A stretch of 64,000 nt of DNA from JAPPHA01 sp965242975 (GCA_965242975.1 CBDETS010000007.1:4464001-4528000); one strand, 5' to 3'. Counted from the first letter of the stretch, positions 7,470 through 16,764 are shown. Made by a program: numbers and translations. Notes: a model not told the origin generated them from the sequence alone.

Positions 7470-9041
7470 CTACCTCACAAGGAACAATGAAATCTCGGGA
7501 AATGCGACCAGGATGGCGAGAATGATCGCCTGCAGCGCGATGAACGGCCCGAACGACCGGTAGATCGTCACGAGGTCGATTTCCGGCGGAACCACCGACT
7601 TCAGGTAGAAGGCGGCGGAACCGAACGGCGGAGTCAGGAACGCGATCTGCATGTTCACGCTGAAGAGGATGCCGAACCAGATCGGATCATAGCCGAGCTG
7701 GGTCACGATCGGGATAAAGACCGGCATCGTCAGGAGCACGATCCCGATCCAGTCCATGAACATGCCCAGGATGAAGAAGATCAGCATCATCACCAGGATG
7801 ATCACGATCGGCGCCACGTCGAATCCCAGGATCGCATTGGCCACGAACCTGTTCCCGCCGCTGAGGCTGAATGCACCCGCCAGGACCGTCGCACCGAACG
7901 TTACCCACAGGATCGTTCCGACAGATCGGAAGGTCTGCTCAAGACCCTGAAGCACCATCGGCGTGTTGAGTTCGCGCCGCACGAAGATCAGGATGACCGT
8001 CGCGACAACGCCCATCGCGGCGGCTTCGGTAATACCGGTGACGCCGCCGTAAATCGATCCGAGAACCAGGTCGACGACAACAAGCGGCGGCAGAAGCCCC
8101 TTGGCAATCGGATAGTTCTCCCTGTTGCGCAGCCAGACGATCAGGAACAATGCGACCAGCGCGCTTGAAAAGATGAACGCGGCCACCTGGTTGACGCCCT
8201 CGGCACCCAGGGCACGTGCGACGAACGCGCACACCAGTCCGATGGCGAAGGGGAAGAGATTCAGGAACAGTTCGGGAAGTGCCTTGGTCTCCGGAATTTC
8301 GTAGGTTGAGTCGGCCTCGGAAGGCAGCGGCGCAAGTGCCGGGTTCAGGCGTGTACGGACAATGATGTACAGCACGTAGGTTCCAGCCAGCATGAGGCCC
8401 GGAATGAAGGATGCCGTGAACAGCTTGGTGATCGAGGTTTCGGTGACGAGGCCATAGATGATCAGCACCACCGAAGGGGGGATCATCGTTCCAAGCGAGC
8501 CGCCCGCGCAGATCGTTCCGATGGCAAGGAACTTGTCGTATCCAAGCCGCAGCATCTGGGGCAGCGCAACCAGGCCCAGCAGGACGATCTCGCCGCCGAT
8601 GATGCCCGACATCGCGGCCATGATGACGGCCATGATCGTCGTCACGATCGCGACCCCGCCGCGCATGCGGCCCATGGCGATGTTGAGCGAGTCGTACATG
8701 TCCTTGGCAATGCCGGAGCGTTCCAGGAGCGATGCCATGACGATGAAGAAGGGAACGGCAATGATCGCGTGGGTGATGACGAGATCGTAGACCCGCTGCA
8801 TGACGAGCCCCAGCCCGGGTTCGCCAAAGTTGAGCCAGATGACGACGGCGCCCAGGAAACCGGTTGCAAATCCCAGGGGGACCCCGGCGACCAAAAGCGC
8901 GAAAATGCCGATCAGGAGCAGCAGCGACATCGTGCCGACGCCCAGGTCGGCGCGGAAGTCCGTGAAGAGGAATAACGGGGTCAGCGCCACCAGTGCGGCC
9001 GCGACAAAGATCGCGACCGGCAGGACCAGGGACCTGTTCAC
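7470..9041 (-). CDS. dctM: TRAP transporter large permease
   Basis: Large membrane subunit of a tripartite ATP-independent periplasmic transporter, which couples uptake of a carboxylate-like solute to the sodium or proton gradient. The 523 residues form many hydrophobic helices. Characteristic segments are VPLGFATGFLGAVV near the N-terminus, MSGIIGGEIVLLGLVALPQM with the conserved helical hairpin, GGSLGTMIPPSVVLIIYGLV (the GxxGxxIPPS motif typical of DctM) and MFMDWIGIVLLTMPVFIPI and FLTPPFGSAAFYLK towards the C-terminus. A charged loop of about 100 residues in the middle (EADSTYEIPETKALPELFLN) is longer than in short DctM proteins. It overlaps dctQ by ATGA. Confidence 0.95.
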   Translation of the reverse strand: MNRSLVLPVAIFVAAALVALTPLFLFTDFRADLGVGTMSLLLLIGIFALLVAGVPLGFATGFLGAVVIWLNFGEPGLGLVMQRVYDLVITHAIIAVPFFIVMASLLERSGIAKDMYDSLNIAMGRMRGGVAIVTTIMAVIMAAMSGIIGGEIVLLGLVALPQMLRLGYDKFLAIGTICAGGSLGTMIPPSVVLIIYGLVTETSITKLFTASFIPGLMLAGTYVLYIIVRTRLNPALAPLPSEADSTYEIPETKALPELFLNLFPFAIGLVCAFVARALGAEGVNQVAAFIFSSALVALFLIVWLRNRENYPIAKGLLPPLVVVDLVLGSIYGGVTGITEAAAMGVVATVILIFVRRELNTPMVLQGLEQTFRSVGTILWVTFGATVLAGAFSLSGGNRFVANAILGFDVAPIVIILVMMLIFFILGMFMDWIGIVLLTMPVFIPIVTQLGYDPIWFGILFSVNMQIAFLTPPFGSAAFYLKSVVPPEIDLVTIYRSFGPFIALQAIILAILVAFPEISLFLVR

Positions 9042-9646
9042 TGGTCCCGCTCCGCGTCGGACTCGGAAGCATCGCGTTTCCGGCCAAATCCCATCCAGTC
9101 AACCAGCAGGTTGTTCAGTGCCATGACTGCGACCACGAGAGTAACGATGATCACGAGTGGCTTGATCGTGGCAGGGATCGGAGGATCAAAGACCGTCCCG
9201 AACCTCTCCCACGTGATGAACGCCTCCCAGGCGACATCATAACCGCCGACGAGCATCAGCACCGCGTAGACCGCCACGACGAACATCGCGACGTAGTCGA
9301 AGACCAGGCGGGTTCGTCTTGACACGATATCATAGACGGCGGTGATGCGGATGTGCGAACGGCGCTGCATCGTGTAGGCGCCGGCAACCATGTAGATCAT
9401 CGCCCCGAGCCAGAGCGTCATTTCGTTGACCCAAAGTGTCGGGCTCGCGAATATGTAACGCATAAAGACTTCATAAAAAGTGATCGCCACACCGGCCAGT
9501 ACCAGGAACATCGCGATCCGGGATATCACGGTGACCGCCCGGTCGATCACGGTCACCCTTTCGTTGTCCGGCCGCGCGGTAATGAAGGCCCAGATCCCGC
9601 CTATCACGCCGCGGCCTTCCACCAAGTCCTTCGTGTGCTGATCCAT
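9038..9646 (-). CDS. dctQ: TRAP transporter small permease
   Basis: Small membrane subunit that partners DctM, 202 residues with four predicted helices: VISRIAMFLVLAGVAITFYE, LWVNEMTLWLGAMIYMVAGA, LVFDYVAMFVVAVYAVLMLV and TIKPLVIIVTLVVAVMALNN. The YIFASPTLWVNEMTLWLGAM segment is the usual DctQ signature, and AYTMQRRSHIRI matches the family's 'RRGxHIRV' loop. A cytosolic N-terminal extension of about 35 residues precedes the first helix. Its stop overlaps the dctM start, and the dctP gene lies 88 bp upstream across a strong hairpin. Confidence 0.93.
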   Translation of the reverse strand: MDQHTKDLVEGRGVIGGIWAFITARPDNERVTVIDRAVTVISRIAMFLVLAGVAITFYEVFMRYIFASPTLWVNEMTLWLGAMIYMVAGAYTMQRRSHIRITAVYDIVSRRTRLVFDYVAMFVVAVYAVLMLVGGYDVAWEAFITWERFGTVFDPPIPATIKPLVIIVTLVVAVMALNNLLVDWMGFGRKRDASESDAERDQ

Positions 9647-9695
9647 CGACTCCTCCCCGTGGGCGTCAGGATACTATCGTGTTCGGGAAACAAAA

Positions 9696-9723
9696 GGGCC
9701 GGGCCCCCGGAAAGGCCCGGCCC
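9696..9723 (-). terminator. intrinsic terminator/attenuator between dctP and dctQ
   Basis: Perfect 10-bp inverted repeat, GGGCCGGGCC and GGCCCGGCCC with an 8-base loop, followed on the minus strand by CTTTTG. In TRAP operons such a hairpin typically lets the binding-protein mRNA exceed the permease mRNA. Confidence 0.8.
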
Positions 9724-9734
9724 GCGGGAGAGGA

Positions 9735-10751
9735 TCAGTTCACGAGACCGATCTTCGTCATGTAGGCGAGATGGCTGTCGAGAACAGCCTGGGCCGCCGG
9801 AGACTTGGCGCCCCAATCGGCCCAGCGGCTTTGCGCGAATTCGCGGAACGCCTTGCGGTCTTCTGTCGACCAGTCGTACAGGATGACGCCCTGTTCCGTC
9901 AGGGCTACGGCAGCTTCGCCGTCGCGAACCGCGGTGGTCAAGGCAAGGTCAAGCGCAATGCCCTTGAGTGCCAGCTCGATGGCCTTCTGCTGGCTTTCGG
10001 TCAACTTGCCCCAGGCGTTCTTGTTGCACGACAGCTGTTCGGCAGGCATCGAGTGGAAACCCGGGAAGGTCGCGTGGCCCGCAACGTCGAAGAGCCCGAG
10101 CGAAACGTTGGTATTGAGGGTCGACGCGTCTGCACCGTCAACAATACCGGTACGCAGCGCGTTCGGTACTTCGCCGAAGTCCATGACGACCGGCTTGGCA
10201 CCGAAGGACGAAAAGATCTCCGTCTCAAGGCCGGGAGGCGAGCGGAACTTCCAGTCCTTGAGATCGGCAAATCCGGCCAGCGGCGCCGTGGAGCTGAGAG
10301 ACTCGTGGCCTTGCAGCCAGAACCCGATCACGTGCATGTCCTGTGGATCATACAGGTGTTCCTGGACGACTTCCCTGCCACCTTCATGGTAGAACCAGGT
10401 CAGGAATTGGTACGGGGTGTCGTACCCGCCCATGATGTCGCCTGCCAGCTGCCATCCTGCGTCCTTGCCGACGTTGCCGGTGATACCACCCATGTCGCAA
10501 TCAAGAATACCCTGGGACGCGGCGCTCATGACTTCGTTCTGCGCAACCACTTCGGAAGAATAGTGCATCTGGATCTCCAGGGATCCGCCGGACATCGTTT
10601 CGACGTCGCTGATGAACTTCTGGATCAGTTTTCCGGGCGTGGATTCGGCACCGAAATGTGTTTGAATCCGCAGCTTGTCCTGCGCGATGGCGCCACTTGA
10701 CACCACCGCGACCGCTGCGGCACCTGCAAGGATTGTTGTCAGGGTTTTCAT
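9735..10751 (-). CDS. dctP: TRAP transporter substrate-binding protein
   Basis: Periplasmic high-affinity receptor of the TRAP system, 338 residues. Signal peptide MKTLTTILAGAAAVAVVSSGAIA is followed by the mature start QDKLRIQTHFGAE. DctP landmarks are SEVVAQNEVMSAASQGILD, the GLETEIFSSFGAKPVVMDFG hinge with the FGAxPVxMxFxEVxxALxTGxVDG signature (EVPNALRTGIVDGADAS) and the carboxylate-binding Arg within it. It is preceded by GGAGGAAAAC. A 'mannitol/chloroaromatic' versus 'carboxylate' subtype cannot be set from sequence; WFYHEGGREVVQEHLYD recalls the subgroup for larger acids. First gene of the dctPQM operon. Confidence 0.94.
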   Translation of the reverse strand: MKTLTTILAGAAAVAVVSSGAIAQDKLRIQTHFGAESTPGKLIQKFISDVETMSGGSLEIQMHYSSEVVAQNEVMSAASQGILDCDMGGITGNVGKDAGWQLAGDIMGGYDTPYQFLTWFYHEGGREVVQEHLYDPQDMHVIGFWLQGHESLSSTAPLAGFADLKDWKFRSPPGLETEIFSSFGAKPVVMDFGEVPNALRTGIVDGADASTLNTNVSLGLFDVAGHATFPGFHSMPAEQLSCNKNAWGKLTESQQKAIELALKGIALDLALTTAVRDGEAAVALTEQGVILYDWSTEDRKAFREFAQSRWADWGAKSPAAQAVLDSHLAYMTKIGLVN

Positions 10752-11128
10752 GTTTTCCTCCTAGGTCATCGATGACTTGCTGGCCGGCAAACTTGACCTG
10801 GAATCCGCCGGGCCAGGAATCCGGAAGCGATTCCCGACGAAATATATAGCTTGATCCGGAAGATATCTAGAGAATGTCTGATGTTTTCACTTTTGTCATG
10901 TGATGTGCGCGGCGGGTTCTCCGAGCCGGTGCGCTGAATACGTGGTTCATTCGGCTCAGCATGTGATCGGCAACGAGACACTGCTGGCGATGCTCAAGGG
11001 AAGACATGCAGGCAGCCTGCGTCAAGTGACCGCCGCGGCCGAAGCCGTCAAAAGGCAGGATCACGAAAGTTACCCGGCGTTTTAGGCCACTGGAACGGCA
11101 ATCGCATAACCGCAGTCCTGCTCCTGGA
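10752..11128. other. 377-bp intergenic stretch upstream of dctP
   Basis: Contains the promoter region of the TRAP operon, with an AT-richer patch around 10840-10890 (AAATATATAG). No gene on either strand shows a recognisable motif. Confidence 0.5.
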
Positions 11129-12652
11129 CTATCTTGACAGGGCCTTCCCCGCGGGCGTGCGCCGATAACGCTGATGCCGGCTGTTCGGTATTTCGGGAAG
11201 CGTCATTTCAATCAGGCCGGCCTCGAGGGCAGGTCGCAGGTAAGCCGAAGTGAAATGAGGCCGGTGAGTTAACCCCAAGACGGCCTGCAGCTCTGCCCGA
11301 CTCAGCTCACCGTCAAGGGCAAAGACCACCTGTTTGACATGGTGTGAAACTTGTTCGGTATCTTGTTCGGTATCTTGTTCGGTCTGTTCCTGGCGGGCTC
11401 GATCATGGGACGGAAGACGGACCAGGAACCACGTGCGGTCATCGTCACTTTCGAAGACCGGAACTGGTGAACCGTTTTCCTGCATGGCTCTCAATATCTT
11501 TGGAATTCCCGTGGACCGGCCTTCGGCGAGGTCGAGTTCCTTGAGAAACTCGCCAATGCGGCGATTTCGGTACCGTCGACTGATCGCCTGACCCGTCCGC
11601 AGATCCTCCATGCGGATCGACCTGTCCGCGCCTGGAAAGCTCAGGATTGTCAATTCTTGCGGCGTGATGCGCACCTCGACCGGTTCCCGCAACTCGTACG
11701 AGCGGTGATAAATGGCGTTGACCAGGGCCTCTTCGACTGCGGCGAGCGGGAAATTCCGAAAACGCTCGGCCTGGGGTCGATCCGGGTGCTTGACGATGGT
11801 TTCTTTCAGATAGTTCCGGTCGATGTAATCGATGGCCTCACGCAGGATCGTCGATACGGGCCCCCGGAATTCCTTTTCCTCGAAGCGGTCACCGCCTGCG
11901 CCTTCGGGAAACCACACGACATCGATCTGGGTTGCGGGGAAGAAGCGATGGGGCTCCTCGTTAAAAAACAGCAGCCCGACATTTTTGGGAAATGAGGCCT
12001 CGGATGGCCCGCCGACAATGTTCATGCGCTGGCCCAACGCTCGTATCGAGAGAGCCGATTCCCGTGCAAGGTCGCTGCCCACATCGCGAAGAAACCTGCG
12101 AATCAACCGAAGCGACAAGTCGTCCAGAGACGCTGTTTGGTGGTACCGATCGTCAAACGGAACGCTGGCGGCGAGGCCGAGAAGCTCGCGTTCATCAGCG
12201 TCTCTGGCACGGACGGTGCTGCTGTGCTTGCGAATAAAGTAAGCCCATTGCGGTTGGGTTCCCCTGGCAAGATCGACCCTGGCCTTGTACGGGCGCGTTT
12301 CGCCACCTGGCGCCCAAAGCACCAGAATGGTTCGGCCTTCGACGTCATAGGTTGCGGTGATGGGATGGTAGCGGGGTTGTATGGCGGAATATCCGAGTTG
12401 CAGCAACTCCTGCTGCACGGCGTCGATACGTTCAGCGTCCATTCCCTTGGGGGGTAGTTGTGGGCGCCCATCGACTCCTTCGACACCCAGCACGATGTAG
12501 CCGCCGCCGAGATTGTGAAAATCGTTGGCGAAAGCGCAGATCGTGTGCAGCACGCTCCGCGGATTCCAACCTGCCTTGTACTCTATTCGCTCGCCTTCGA
12601 TTGTGCGCTGGCGAAGCAAGTGATCAATAGCGATTGGTAGTTTTCCGGTCAT
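11129..12652 (-). CDS. AlbA_2 (Schlafen-like) / ATP-binding transcriptional regulator
   Basis: A 507-residue protein of the bacterial AlbA_2-type 'divergent AAA_4' regulators, which bind nucleic acid at the N-terminus and carry a GHKL-like ATP-binding region and a winged helix. The N-terminal AlbA_2 fold is seen in EGERIEYKAGWNPRSVLHTI and GGGYIVLGVEGVDGRPQLPP, with the E...K pair. The ATP-binding half is FPLAAVEEALVNAIYHRSYE (N-box-like) and NRRIGEFLKELDLAEGRSTG-IPKI. The C-terminal winged helix follows a short Glu/Gln/Thr repeat (EQTEQDTEQDTEQV). It overlaps the upstream gene by ATGA. Such proteins occur in defence islands and as regulators; the role here is unknown. Confidence 0.88.
   Translation of the reverse strand: MTGKLPIAIDHLLRQRTIEGERIEYKAGWNPRSVLHTICAFANDFHNLGGGYIVLGVEGVDGRPQLPPKGMDAERIDAVQQELLQLGYSAIQPRYHPITATYDVEGRTILVLWAPGGETRPYKARVDLARGTQPQWAYFIRKHSSTVRARDADERELLGLAASVPFDDRYHQTASLDDLSLRLIRRFLRDVGSDLARESALSIRALGQRMNIVGGPSEASFPKNVGLLFFNEEPHRFFPATQIDVVWFPEGAGGDRFEEKEFRGPVSTILREAIDYIDRNYLKETIVKHPDRPQAERFRNFPLAAVEEALVNAIYHRSYELREPVEVRITPQELTILSFPGADRSIRMEDLRTGQAISRRYRNRRIGEFLKELDLAEGRSTGIPKILRAMQENGSPVPVFESDDDRTWFLVRLPSHDRARQEQTEQDTEQDTEQVSHHVKQVVFALDGELSRAELQAVLGLTHRPHFTSAYLRPALEAGLIEMTLPEIPNSRHQRYRRTPAGKALSR
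11351..11386. repeat. three tandem 12-bp repeats inside the AlbA_2 gene
   Basis: TTGTTCGGTATC occurs three times in tandem, the last with two changes, encoding the EQDT linker repeats. Copy changes would alter linker length by four residues without breaking the frame. Confidence 0.85.
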
Positions 12653-13126
12653 GCGGCCACGCCAACACAGGACAGCCCTAGGGGAATGATCCTGGCGTGG
12701 GATCGCTTCTCCCTTTCGGTCTTGATCCGTTCATGCAGCGCAAACGAATGCTCATCATCCGGAATCGGCGCGGCAATCCAACCGAAATAGGCCTGTGCCC
12801 AAATCGATTGGCGGAGTGTACTGATCTTGTACTCGTGCCGCTGCCCTTCGATCTTGAATTCGAGGCGTTCGAGTATCGAATGGACCGCAAACAGCCTGTT
12901 CAATGATCGACTCCAGCTCAACCGGCCCATTCAACGGGACTTTCGACGAGTGAATCACACGGGAATTGACGCCGATGACGGCACTTGTCGACTTGGCCTG
13001 GTGCTCAATATGGGCTCGCAACGAACGGCTTGGCAAGCGTGCAAGAAGAAAAAAGAAGCAATGCTCCCGGGCTGGAACGAAATCGAGATAGCCAGTGATG
13101 ACGAACTGTTCACCTGGTTCGGACAT
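12649..13126 (-). pseudogene. hypothetical protein, probably frameshifted, upstream of the AlbA_2 gene
   Basis: Two overlapping minus-strand frames look like halves of one protein. The first starts MSEPGEQFVITGYLDFVPAR and continues HCFFFLLARLPSRSLRAHIE to NGPVELESIIEQAVCGPFD. The second carries LERLEFKIEGQRHEYKISTL, WAQAYFGWIAAPIPDDEHSF and HERIKTEREKRSHARIIPL, and ends overlapping the AlbA_2 start by ATGA. A single base change near 12870-12900 would join them into about 158 residues. If the gene is not broken, the downstream frame alone could start at an ATG at 12930 (93 residues). I do not recognise the family. Coupling to the AlbA_2 gene suggests a functional pair. Confidence 0.5.
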
Positions 13127-13312
13127 GATCGGCACGAGGCGACAATTGCGGTGATTCCGTTCTTCAACCCAACTGCCGGGATTTCGCCCTCTCCACGAGG
13201 TCCGCCTGCCCTTTGCAACAAAGGAAATTGCTGGAAACCATTATTCATTGATCGCCAATCCGGAGCGTTGCCTCAAGGTTTGGTTTCCAAACCCTCGCGA
13301 ACGAACGGGTCG

Positions 13313-14467
13313 CTATCCCTTGACCGCGCCCGCCGTCAGTCCCGCCACGATCTGCCTTTGAAACACGAGCACGAGGAAAAAGAGCGGCGCCGTGATCGAC
13401 ACGGCGGCAGCGATCGCCTGGACCTCGTCCGAAGCGGTGGTTTCGCGGTTGAACATGTTCGCAATCGCGGGGACCATCGTCATGTTCTGTGCGTCAAGGA
13501 GCAGCGATGTCACGAGGAAGTCGTTGTACGCCAGGAGAAAACTGAAAAGCCCTGTCGTGATCACCCCGGGCCACATGACCGGGACAATGATCCGCCGGAA
13601 TGCGCCAAAGTGTGAACAACCGTCCACCCGGGCGGCTTCGTCGAGTTCAGGTGGAATGTTCTGGAAGAACGACCGCAGCATCCATATCGTGAATGGCTGG
13701 TTGATGGCGACCAGCACCGCGATGATCGCCCAGGGCTTTCCGTAAAGCGTCGGGGCTGCGTCGCCGAGAATCGGCGCAAGCCACTCGGACGACGTGATGA
13801 AGTAGGGAAGGTAACCCGAAACGAGCACCGAGTGCGGAAGCGCACGAAACACCAGGGCGACGACAAGCAGCCAGAACGCGATCAGTGAATCGGAACGTGC
13901 GAGGCCGTATCCCGCCAGCGTTCCGACCGTCAGCGAAACGGTGACCACGCCTGTCGTCACGATCATCGAATTCGCAAAATTGCGGGTGAAGCCGCGATCG
14001 ACCCAGACGGCCTCGTAGTGCTCCGTCGTCAATCCGACGATGTTTGCTCCGAGCGGGCCCGAAATCGGGTTGATGATGCCGAGCACCACCGGTAGCGCCA
14101 CGACGAAAACCAGGAGCACAACGAGTGCGTAAACGCTGCCGCCGATCAGCCAGCCAAGGGTTGCATTGCCGGCAGGTGAAAACTCTTTGACCTTTCCCGG
14201 CAACCAGCGAATGGCCTGGTGAACCAGGATCCAGGCGACGGCAACGCCGATGACGATGTCCAAGAACGAAAGGCCGCCGATCGTTTCCCGCGTGTGCGGG
14301 CCAAGGATCACGCGGAACGGATTGGAATCAAAGGCGTCAAACGGTGTCTTGAAACTCATGAATCCGATCCAGAGGATCGGGAAGGCCGCGACGAAGCACC
14401 AGAACCCCAGGAATCCGTTCGAGAGGACCTTGAGGCCAAACGGCTGACGAAGGGCTGGATTAGACAA
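13313..14467 (-). CDS. ABC sugar-type importer permease (MalG-like)
   Basis: Inner-membrane permease of a carbohydrate-uptake ABC transporter, about 384 residues. Helices include FLGFWCFVAAFPILWIGFMS, LIGGSVYALVVLLVFVVALP and the ABC coupling region DEAARVDGCSHFGAFRRIIV, which is the EAA motif (EAAxxDGxxxxxxFxxIxxP), followed by PVMWPGVITTGLFSFLLAYND. The segment between helices one and two is unusually long with a second helix pair (FLDIVIGVAVAWILVHQAIR), longer than classical MalG. I chose a TTG that overlaps the stop of the upstream permease; a start 63 bases earlier would overlap it more and add a residue run lacking hydrophobic pattern. Last gene of the ABC operon; no ATPase gene follows. 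Confidence 0.88.
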   Translation of the reverse strand: MSNPALRQPFGLKVLSNGFLGFWCFVAAFPILWIGFMSFKTPFDAFDSNPFRVILGPHTRETIGGLSFLDIVIGVAVAWILVHQAIRWLPGKVKEFSPAGNATLGWLIGGSVYALVVLLVFVVALPVVLGIINPISGPLGANIVGLTTEHYEAVWVDRGFTRNFANSMIVTTGVVTVSLTVGTLAGYGLARSDSLIAFWLLVVALVFRALPHSVLVSGYLPYFITSSEWLAPILGDAAPTLYGKPWAIIAVLVAINQPFTIWMLRSFFQNIPPELDEAARVDGCSHFGAFRRIIVPVMWPGVITTGLFSFLLAYNDFLVTSLLLDAQNMTMVPAIANMFNRETTASDEVQAIAAAVSITAPLFFLVLVFQRQIVAGLTAGAVKG

Positions 14468-15491
14468 ACGTTGACCCGCGACCTTGCTCGCGCCAGACAC
14501 GACGAAGTGGAAGACCCAGAAGGACCGCAATGCCGATCATCGTCAGGATCGCACTTGCGGACGCCCGGCTGATCGCGCGCGCACCCGTTCCGTCTTGCAG
14601 GAGGAATTCGTAGGTGAGCCACTGGAGCGAGATGACGTGAGCCGACGACGAGAAGCCGACAATTTCCTCGAAGACCCGGTAGGCGTCCATCAGGTGAATC
14701 AGTGTCAGGAAGATGACGAGTGGCATCAGGTGCGGGATGATCACGTACCGCAGTCTTTGCCAGCGTGTCGCTCCGTCAATGATTGCCGCCTCGACCGCAT
14801 CGTTGTTGACCGTCTGCAATCCTGCGTAGAAGACCACGAAGGCAAACGGGGCCACATGCCAGACCCGGTAGATGTACATCATCAGTTCGATCGTCCAGGC
14901 TTGGGCAAACATGGCGATGTCCTTCTGGAGCCACCACTCCAGCCCCGCGGTCAGAATTCCGTCGCCGAGGAAGAGCCATCGGATCGACAGGGCACCGATC
15001 ACCGGCGTGATAATGAAGGGAAGCAGTGACACGAAAATCACCGGCCCCTTGATCCTCTGCAGCGTGTTGTTCACCGCGAGCGCGATCAGAAGCCCGGTTC
15101 CCAACACGAGCGGTAAGGTCAAAATGGTAAAGACGAGCGTGAACCGCAGCGCCGACCAAAACCTTATGTTCATGACTTCGTGCCAGCTGCCAGCCTTCAG
15201 CGCGGCCCGCAGCTTCTCGGGTTCCAGTACGTTCCGGTAGCTCTGGAATCCGACAAACGTGGTCTCGGTTACGATCTTCCCGGACTCGTCCAGGATCGGA
15301 CGGGTCTTCAGGTCCGTCGTGCAAACGGAACCGAGAAGTCCGGGTGTGCAGGTCTCGACCTCAACCCTTTCATACACCGGCTGGGTGACGTGGAAACTCT
15401 GCCAGAGCACGGAAAGGAGCGGCGCCGCAATGAACAGGACCATCATGAAGACCGATGGCCCGACGAAAAAAAGGAACGTCTTTCTTTTCAT
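14460..15491 (-). CDS. ABC sugar-type importer permease (MalF-like)
   Basis: Partner permease, 343 residues. Helix one MKRKTFLFFVGPSVFMMVLF is followed by a periplasmic loop with two Cys (VETCTPGLLGSVCTTDLKTR) that could form a disulfide, then ALRFTLVFTILTLPLVLGTG and further helices. The EAA loop is AVEAAIIDGATRWQRLRYVI-IPHLMP. It shares a stop/start overlap with the MalG-like gene and lies 73 bp below the binding-protein gene across a hairpin. The pair would form the membrane channel for the substrate bound by the product of the gene at 15565. Confidence 0.9.
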   Translation of the reverse strand: MKRKTFLFFVGPSVFMMVLFIAAPLLSVLWQSFHVTQPVYERVEVETCTPGLLGSVCTTDLKTRPILDESGKIVTETTFVGFQSYRNVLEPEKLRAALKAGSWHEVMNIRFWSALRFTLVFTILTLPLVLGTGLLIALAVNNTLQRIKGPVIFVSLLPFIITPVIGALSIRWLFLGDGILTAGLEWWLQKDIAMFAQAWTIELMMYIYRVWHVAPFAFVVFYAGLQTVNNDAVEAAIIDGATRWQRLRYVIIPHLMPLVIFLTLIHLMDAYRVFEEIVGFSSSAHVISLQWLTYEFLLQDGTGARAISRASASAILTMIGIAVLLGLPLRRVWREQGRGSTFV

Positions 15492-15514
15492 GTGCTCCGC
15501 CCGGAAAACGCGCG

Positions 15515-15543
15515 CGGGCGCCCCGGATCACGCGGGGCGCCCG
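15515..15543 (-). terminator. hairpin between binding protein and permease genes
   Basis: Perfect 10-bp stem CGGGCGCCCC/GGGGCGCCCG with a 9-base loop, followed on the minus strand by GCGCGCGTTTTCC. Fits a partial terminator that keeps binding-protein mRNA more abundant than permease mRNA. Confidence 0.75.
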
Positions 15544-15564
15544 TTCGGATGATAAAGGGTCCCG

Positions 15565-16764
15565 TTACAACAGGCCCTTTTCCTTGGCATCGGAGATGTA
15601 GGCCGCTTCGATGTCGGCGAGGGTCGTTGCCGCATCCTTGTCGCCGGTCATGAAAGCAGCGAGCCCGCTTCCCAATGCGCCATGCATCGACCCGATGTAC
15701 TTGTTCATCGGGTAGGCAACCGCGTCGCCGCCTGCCGTCGCGAAGGCGCCCTTCGCCGCGTCGCCCGGCACGAAACCAGGCGCGAGCCAGATGGCGTCGT
15801 CGTTGTTTTCCATGATGATCTCCTTGGACATCGACGCGACGATCAGCTTGAATGCGGCCTCCGCCTCTTCATCGCTGATGTTCTTGGCGACGGCCCAGCC
15901 GTCCCACCAGATCGTGGAGGAAATCCGCTCGGCCCCGCGCAGGCCCGCGGCCATCACGACCTTGCCGGACACCGAAGATTCGGCGGGGTCGTTGACCGCG
16001 CCCGCGCGGCTCGCCCAGAGGTTTGCCATCGCGATCTTGCCCTGCTGCATCTGCTTGGTGACGAAAGTCGTGTCGGACACGAGGTATTCCGGGTCCATCA
16101 GCGTGGCGAGCTTCGCCATCCGTTCCAGGACCGCAAGACCCTTGTCGTTGTTGATCGAAGGGCTCCAGTCGTCATTGAAGAAGTCACCGCCCTCGCCGAG
16201 GTAGTGGTTGACGAAGACGAACGCGAGATTCCAGCCATCCTTGGTGTAATGGCCGATCGGGTAATCGACTGCGCCGGCGGCCTGTATCATTTCCGCCGCC
16301 GCGATGTACTCGTCCCACGTGGTGGGAACAGCGATTCCGAGATCACTCAGGATGTCCTCGCGGTACATCAGGTGCTGGGTGTTCGCAAAGGCGGCAATCG
16401 CCATGATCTTGCCGTCGATCCTGATGAACTGGTTATCGCTCAGGGCACCGCCATGCGCCGCGATCAGGTCGTCGAGCGGGCGAAGAAGATCGGCATCGAT
16501 CATCGGAACCGATGTCGAGTTCGTCAGCGACGTCATCGAATAGAGCGACGGATTGGCCGAAAACGCATCGACGATCTTCAGACGATGATCCTTGTCCAAC
16601 TCGCTCTCGACATTGCCACAGGCCTGCATCGCGGCCGTCATGATCTCATAGGCCGGGAAGGCGTTCGAGATCGTCTTGACGGGGACGTCGTTGTGGCAAT
16701 GCGCCGCCGCAAAATTCGCGGTGACGGCCAAGGCACCCGACAACAAAATGGTTTTCATTCGCAT
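15565..16764 (-). CDS. ABC transporter family-1 extracellular solute-binding protein
   Basis: Periplasmic receptor of 399 residues. The Sec signal MKTILLSGALAVTANFAAA lacks a lipobox, so it is soluble. The fold is the sugar-binding type: LKIVDAFSANPSLYSMTSLT, then MIDADLLRPLDDLIAAHGGA, then YREDILSDLGIAVPTTWDEY (the 'P-x-TWDEY' signature) and the later GKIAMANLWASRAGAVND, equivalent to the 'GkaAM...W' motif. Aromatic residues (IWWDGWAVAK) would line the pocket. Strong AAAGGAGG precedes the start (AAGGAGGTCCACC-ATG). Spacing of 37 bp to the isochorismatase gene suggests one operon starting there. Confidence 0.92.
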   Translation of the reverse strand: MRMKTILLSGALAVTANFAAAHCHNDVPVKTISNAFPAYEIMTAAMQACGNVESELDKDHRLKIVDAFSANPSLYSMTSLTNSTSVPMIDADLLRPLDDLIAAHGGALSDNQFIRIDGKIMAIAAFANTQHLMYREDILSDLGIAVPTTWDEYIAAAEMIQAAGAVDYPIGHYTKDGWNLAFVFVNHYLGEGGDFFNDDWSPSINNDKGLAVLERMAKLATLMDPEYLVSDTTFVTKQMQQGKIAMANLWASRAGAVNDPAESSVSGKVVMAAGLRGAERISSTIWWDGWAVAKNISDEEAEAAFKLIVASMSKEIIMENNDDAIWLAPGFVPGDAAKGAFATAGGDAVAYPMNKYIGSMHGALGSGLAAFMTGDKDAATTLADIEAAYISDAKEKGLL

